Origin: Flavobacterium glycines
GTDB lineage: Bacteria; Bacteroidota; Bacteroidia; Flavobacteriales; Flavobacteriaceae
DNA: 64,000 nucleotides
NCBI RefSeq assembly: GCF_900100165.1
Contig: NZ_FNEO01000001.1
Span: 186,001 to 250,000 of the forward strand
Reading direction: 5' to 3'
Made by a program: the position numbers and the translations under genes. Below are positions 63,240-64,000 of the stretch, in pieces (the first letter of the stretch is position 1; every line of letters starts with the position of its first letter). A model generated the notes under the pieces. That model did not search any database and was not told where the DNA came from. It was given only the letters and a program-made list of their open reading frames with translations.

Positions 63240-63317
63240 TTTTAGCGTTTTATAAAACACACAGGAAAATGATTTCAAAATAACGAAATCAGAACCTTTT
63301 TTAGCATCAGATTTATA

Positions 63318-64000
63318 ATGGGAAAAAGAAAAATTGAAATAATGGATACGACACTTCGTGATGGTGAACAAACCTCAGGAGTATCATTTTCTGCTGCAGA
63401 AAAACTAACCATTGCCCAATTATTATTAGAAGAATTACAAGTTGACCGTATCGAAATTGCTTCGGCTCGTGTAAGTGAAGGAGAATTTGAAGGCGTTAAA
63501 GGAATTATGACTTGGGCCGAAACAAAAGGATATACCGATAAAATTGAAGTATTGACTTTTGTTGATAAAGGACTTTCTATCGAATGGATGAAAAAATCGG
63601 GAGCAAAAGTTCAAAATCTTTTAACCAAAGGCTCTCTTAACCACCTTACGCATCAATTAAAGAAAACACCGGAACAGCATTTTTCAGAAATAGCCGAAAG
63701 CATTGCTTTAGCTACCGAAAACGGAATTGCAACCAATGTTTATTTAGAAGACTGGAGTAATGGTATGCGTAATTCTTCTGAATATGTTTACCAATATCTT
63801 GATTTCATCAGCACCCAACCCGTAAAAAGAATTTTACTTCCTGATACTTTGGGCGTACTTATCCCTTCGGAAACTTTCGAATATATTTCAGAAATCACTA
63901 AAAGATATCCAAATATCCATTTTGATTTCCATGCACACAACGATTACGATTTAAGCGTGGCGAATGTTATGGAAGCATTAAAAGCAGGAGTCCACGGATT
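63318..64000 (+). CDS. 2-isopropylmalate synthase / citramalate synthase family protein, N-terminal part
   Basis: The gene starts with ATG at 63318 and runs off the right edge; about 227 residues are visible. They begin MGKRKIEIMDTTLRDGEQTS, with the catalytic RDGEQ and metal-binding Asp of the HMG-CoA-lyase-like TIM barrel, and contain LLPDTLGVLIP and the metal motif FDFHAHNDYDLSVANVMEA (HxH). LeuA condenses acetyl-CoA with 2-oxoisovalerate; citramalate synthase uses pyruvate. Position after leuCD favours LeuA, but the deciding region and C-terminal regulatory domain lie outside. Confidence 0.85.
   Translation, partial: MGKRKIEIMDTTLRDGEQTSGVSFSAAEKLTIAQLLLEELQVDRIEIASARVSEGEFEGVKGIMTWAETKGYTDKIEVLTFVDKGLSIEWMKKSGAKVQNLLTKGSLNHLTHQLKKTPEQHFSEIAESIALATENGIATNVYLEDWSNGMRNSSEYVYQYLDFISTQPVKRILLPDTLGVLIPSETFEYISEITKRYPNIHFDFHAHNDYDLSVANVMEALKAGVHG

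Noticed and set aside
63132..63371. Minus-strand open frame across the leuD end and hairpin
   Set aside because: It is antisense to leuD and the synthase start and has no supporting features.

Overview
This 64 kb window looks like chromosome from a member of the Flavobacteriaceae, most likely Flavobacterium. It has low GC, SusC/SusD proteins, a type IX secretion sorting domain, promoters of the Bacteroidota TTG-N20-TAnnTTTG type, an exonuclease-DnaE fusion and dispersed AT-rich repeats. No phage, integrase, insertion sequence or CRISPR array was seen.

Region 1 (1-25.6 kb) is a polysaccharide utilization locus for pectin, best fitting rhamnogalacturonan-I. It encodes two CE12 acetylesterases (one cut by the left edge), a GH2 beta-galactosidase-like enzyme, a SusC/SusD pair, a GntR-type sensor-regulator, a fibronectin-type lipoprotein, a type IX secreted PL4-like rhamnogalacturonan lyase with thrombospondin type 3 repeats, an esterase-GH43 fusion, a PL9 lyase, a GH105 unsaturated uronyl hydrolase, a GH28 lipoprotein and a GH106 rhamnosidase. 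Secreted lyases cut the backbone, SusC/SusD import oligomers, and periplasmic enzymes remove acetyl, galactose, arabinose, uronate and rhamnose units. A CAGGAT-N4-CAGGAT direct repeat lies upstream of several of these transcription units. A 12-bp palindrome lies both in the SusC/CE12 divergent region and upstream of the regulator.

Region 2 (25.9-36.6 kb) is mixed housekeeping: tRNA-Leu, an M20 peptidase, a BlaI/M56 pair with a promoter-embedded operator, a saccharopine dehydrogenase-like enzyme, a DUF423 protein, PEP carboxykinase, a DUF4407 membrane protein, an unknown protein and a PH/SHOCT protein, with a REP-like palindrome cluster at 35.8 kb.

Region 3 (36.8-43.8 kb) is a compact minus-strand cassette: LacI-type regulator, Fe-alcohol dehydrogenase, DHDPS/NAL-type aldolase, PdxA homologue, DUF1537 acid-sugar kinase and sodium symporter. 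It looks like a sugar-acid catabolic operon. Two copies of one 16-bp LacI operator flank the regulator gene, one of them inside a 40-bp perfect palindrome.

Region 4 (43.9-60.4 kb) holds small enzymes, hemW, a four-helix-bundle gene, ruvC, a membrane protein plus glycosyltransferase, two identical tRNA-Asp genes, a DUF58 protein, thioredoxin, DnaE, a subtilase and a TPR protein. Between about 45.4 and 50.8 kb it is rich in dispersed repeats, some of which seem to have entered reading frames (hemW, the glycosyltransferase).

Region 5 (61-64 kb) is the leucine pathway: leuC, leuD and the start of a 2-isopropylmalate synthase-type gene cut by the right edge.
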